Assembly: GCF_900637295.1 (NCBI RefSeq)
Contig: NZ_LR134363.1
Location: forward strand, 2,666,001 to 2,730,000
Direction: 5' to 3'
Length of the DNA: 64,000 bases
DNA from: Actinomyces slackii
GTDB lineage: Bacteria; Actinomycetota; Actinomycetes; Actinomycetales; Actinomycetaceae
Each line of letters begins with the position of its first letter. The first letter of the stretch is position 1. The notes beneath the pieces were generated by a model. The model ran no database searches, was not told where the DNA came from, and worked only from the letters and a program-made list of their open reading frames with translations. A program made the position numbers and the translations under genes. Positions 63,101-64,000 of this stretch are shown piece by piece.

Positions 63101-64000
63101 ACGGACCCACCATCTCTTGCAGAGCTCCGGGCAAGCTCTACATCGCGGGCGAGTACGCCGTGGTCGAGCCCGGCCACAGGGCGGTCCTGGTGGCCGTCGA
63201 CCGCTTCATCACCATACGAGTCACCGCGGCCGAGCACTCCGGGAGCATCACATCCGCCCTCTACGCCGGGCGCCGCCTGACCTGGCATCGGCGCCCAGAC
63301 GACGGCGCGGTGGAGTTCCATGGGCGGCGAGACGACTATGTGGTCTGGGCCATCCGCACGGTCGAGCAGGTGGTGCGCGAGCGAGGAGGCGCTCTGCGCT
63401 TCTTCGACCTGGAGATCACCAGCGAGCTCGATGACGGGGACGGGCGCAAGCTGGGCCTGGGCTCCTCCTCGGCGGTGACAGTGGCCACGGTCAGGGCAGT
63501 GGCAAAGTTCTACGACCTGCCTCTCAAGGACATGGATGTCTACAAGCTCGCTCTCTTGGCCACTGACCGGGTCCAGCCGATCGGCTCGGGGGGAGATATC
63601 GCCGCCAGCGCCTTCACCGGCTGGATCGCCTACACCTCCCCCGACCGCCGATGGCTGCATCGCTCGCACGGTCGGGTGACTACCTGCGCTTTGCTGGCCG
63701 CAGACTGGCCGCACCTGAGCATCCACCGCCTGAGACCACCTGGCCTGCGCCTGCGGGTGGGCTGGACCGGTGCCCCCGCATCCACTCCCCGACTGGTGGC
63801 GGGAGTCCGGAGCGCGGCGCGCGGAGCCCGTGATCAGGCCTACGCCACCTTCCTGCGCGAGAGCCGGGCCTGCCTGGACCATCTGATCAGGGCAATGGAG
63901 ACCGACGACTCCCAGGGGATCGACGCTCAGATCGTGCGCAACAGGCAACTGCTGCTGGGCCTGAGCCGCACCAGCGGGATCCCCATCGAGACCCCTGGGC
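63097..64000 (+). CDS. mvaK2: Phosphomevalonate kinase (3' end outside window)
   Basis: GHMP kinase adding the second phosphate to mevalonate. About 301 residues are visible: APGKLYIAGEYAVVEPGHRAVLVAVDRF at the N-terminus, the ATP-binding RKLGLGSSSAVTVATVRAV (about 117-135), QPIGSGGDIAASAFTGWIAY, and a C-terminal helical part. The frame is open at the right edge. Coupled by ATGA to mvaD, giving a three-gene order common to Gram-positive mevalonate operons. Confidence 0.93.
   Translation, partial: MNGPTISCRAPGKLYIAGEYAVVEPGHRAVLVAVDRFITIRVTAAEHSGSITSALYAGRRLTWHRRPDDGAVEFHGRRDDYVVWAIRTVEQVVRERGGALRFFDLEITSELDDGDGRKLGLGSSSAVTVATVRAVAKFYDLPLKDMDVYKLALLATDRVQPIGSGGDIAASAFTGWIAYTSPDRRWLHRSHGRVTTCALLAADWPHLSIHRLRPPGLRLRVGWTGAPASTPRLVAGVRSAARGARDQAYATFLRESRACLDHLIRAMETDDSQGIDAQIVRNRQLLLGLSRTSGIPIETPG

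Noticed and set aside
1-64000. CRISPR arrays, insertion sequences, integrases, prophage genes, rRNA or tRNA genes
   Set aside because: None was seen: no regularly spaced repeats, transposase motifs or structural RNA signatures could be identified by eye.

Overview
The window is high-GC, gene-dense actinobacterial chromosome. Codons ending in G or C, many GTG starts, four-base ATGA/GTGA gene overlaps, a DUF3040 membrane protein, a PAC2-family protein, a HelD-like helicase and MraZ-controlled division genes point to the Actinomycetia. The combination of a dcw cluster, a TPP-riboswitch thiamine salvage operon and a mevalonate operon is most reminiscent of Actinomyces or a relative. That genus call is inference and was not tested by any search. 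No rRNA, tRNA, CRISPR array, insertion sequence, integrase or prophage was recognised.

Positions 1-10.9 kb (minus strand) hold the division and cell-wall cluster in the order mraZ, rsmH, ftsL-like, ftsI, murE, murF, mraY, murD, ftsW. ftsW runs off the left edge. Most junctions are four-base overlaps, and mraZ has a repeat-rich leader that looks like its own operator. From 11.2 to 17.7 kb follow a DUF3040 protein, DNA polymerase IV, a spermidine-synthase-like methyltransferase-fold protein, a PAC2 protein and a divergent HelD-like ATPase preceded by a possible leader peptide. From 17.9 to 21.5 kb there are two tandem acyl-CoA ligase paralogues. From 21.5 to 25.2 kb (minus strand) lies a four-gene thiD-MFS-thiM-thiE operon directly behind a TPP riboswitch.

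From 25.3 to 54.8 kb the minus strand carries a conserved backbone: rimP, nusA, ylxR, infB, rbfA, truB, ribF, rpsO, pnp, an M16 protease, dapB and dapA. It is broken up by accessory cassettes, mostly on the plus strand: a GNAT enzyme; a MazEF-type remnant; a WYL regulator with an alpha/beta hydrolase; a TetR regulator with two membrane-anchored esterases; catalase; a TetR/MFS/ABC export cassette; a Cys/His/Gly-rich small protein; and a RarD-like permease. The backbone couples transcription termination, translation initiation, ribosome maturation, RNA decay, flavin synthesis and diaminopimelate synthesis.

From 54.9 to 60.6 kb are a DUF4439-type lipoprotein, a CPBP intramembrane protease, prolyl-tRNA synthetase and two STM3941-like membrane proteins, the second frameshifted. 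From 61.1 kb to the right edge (plus strand) is a translationally coupled mevalonate operon: mevalonate kinase, diphosphomevalonate decarboxylase and phosphomevalonate kinase (cut by the edge). The best leads for new biology are the Cys/His/Gly-rich protein, the MFS carrier inside the TPP-controlled operon, the short ORF ahead of the HelD-like gene, and the TetR/double-esterase cassette.
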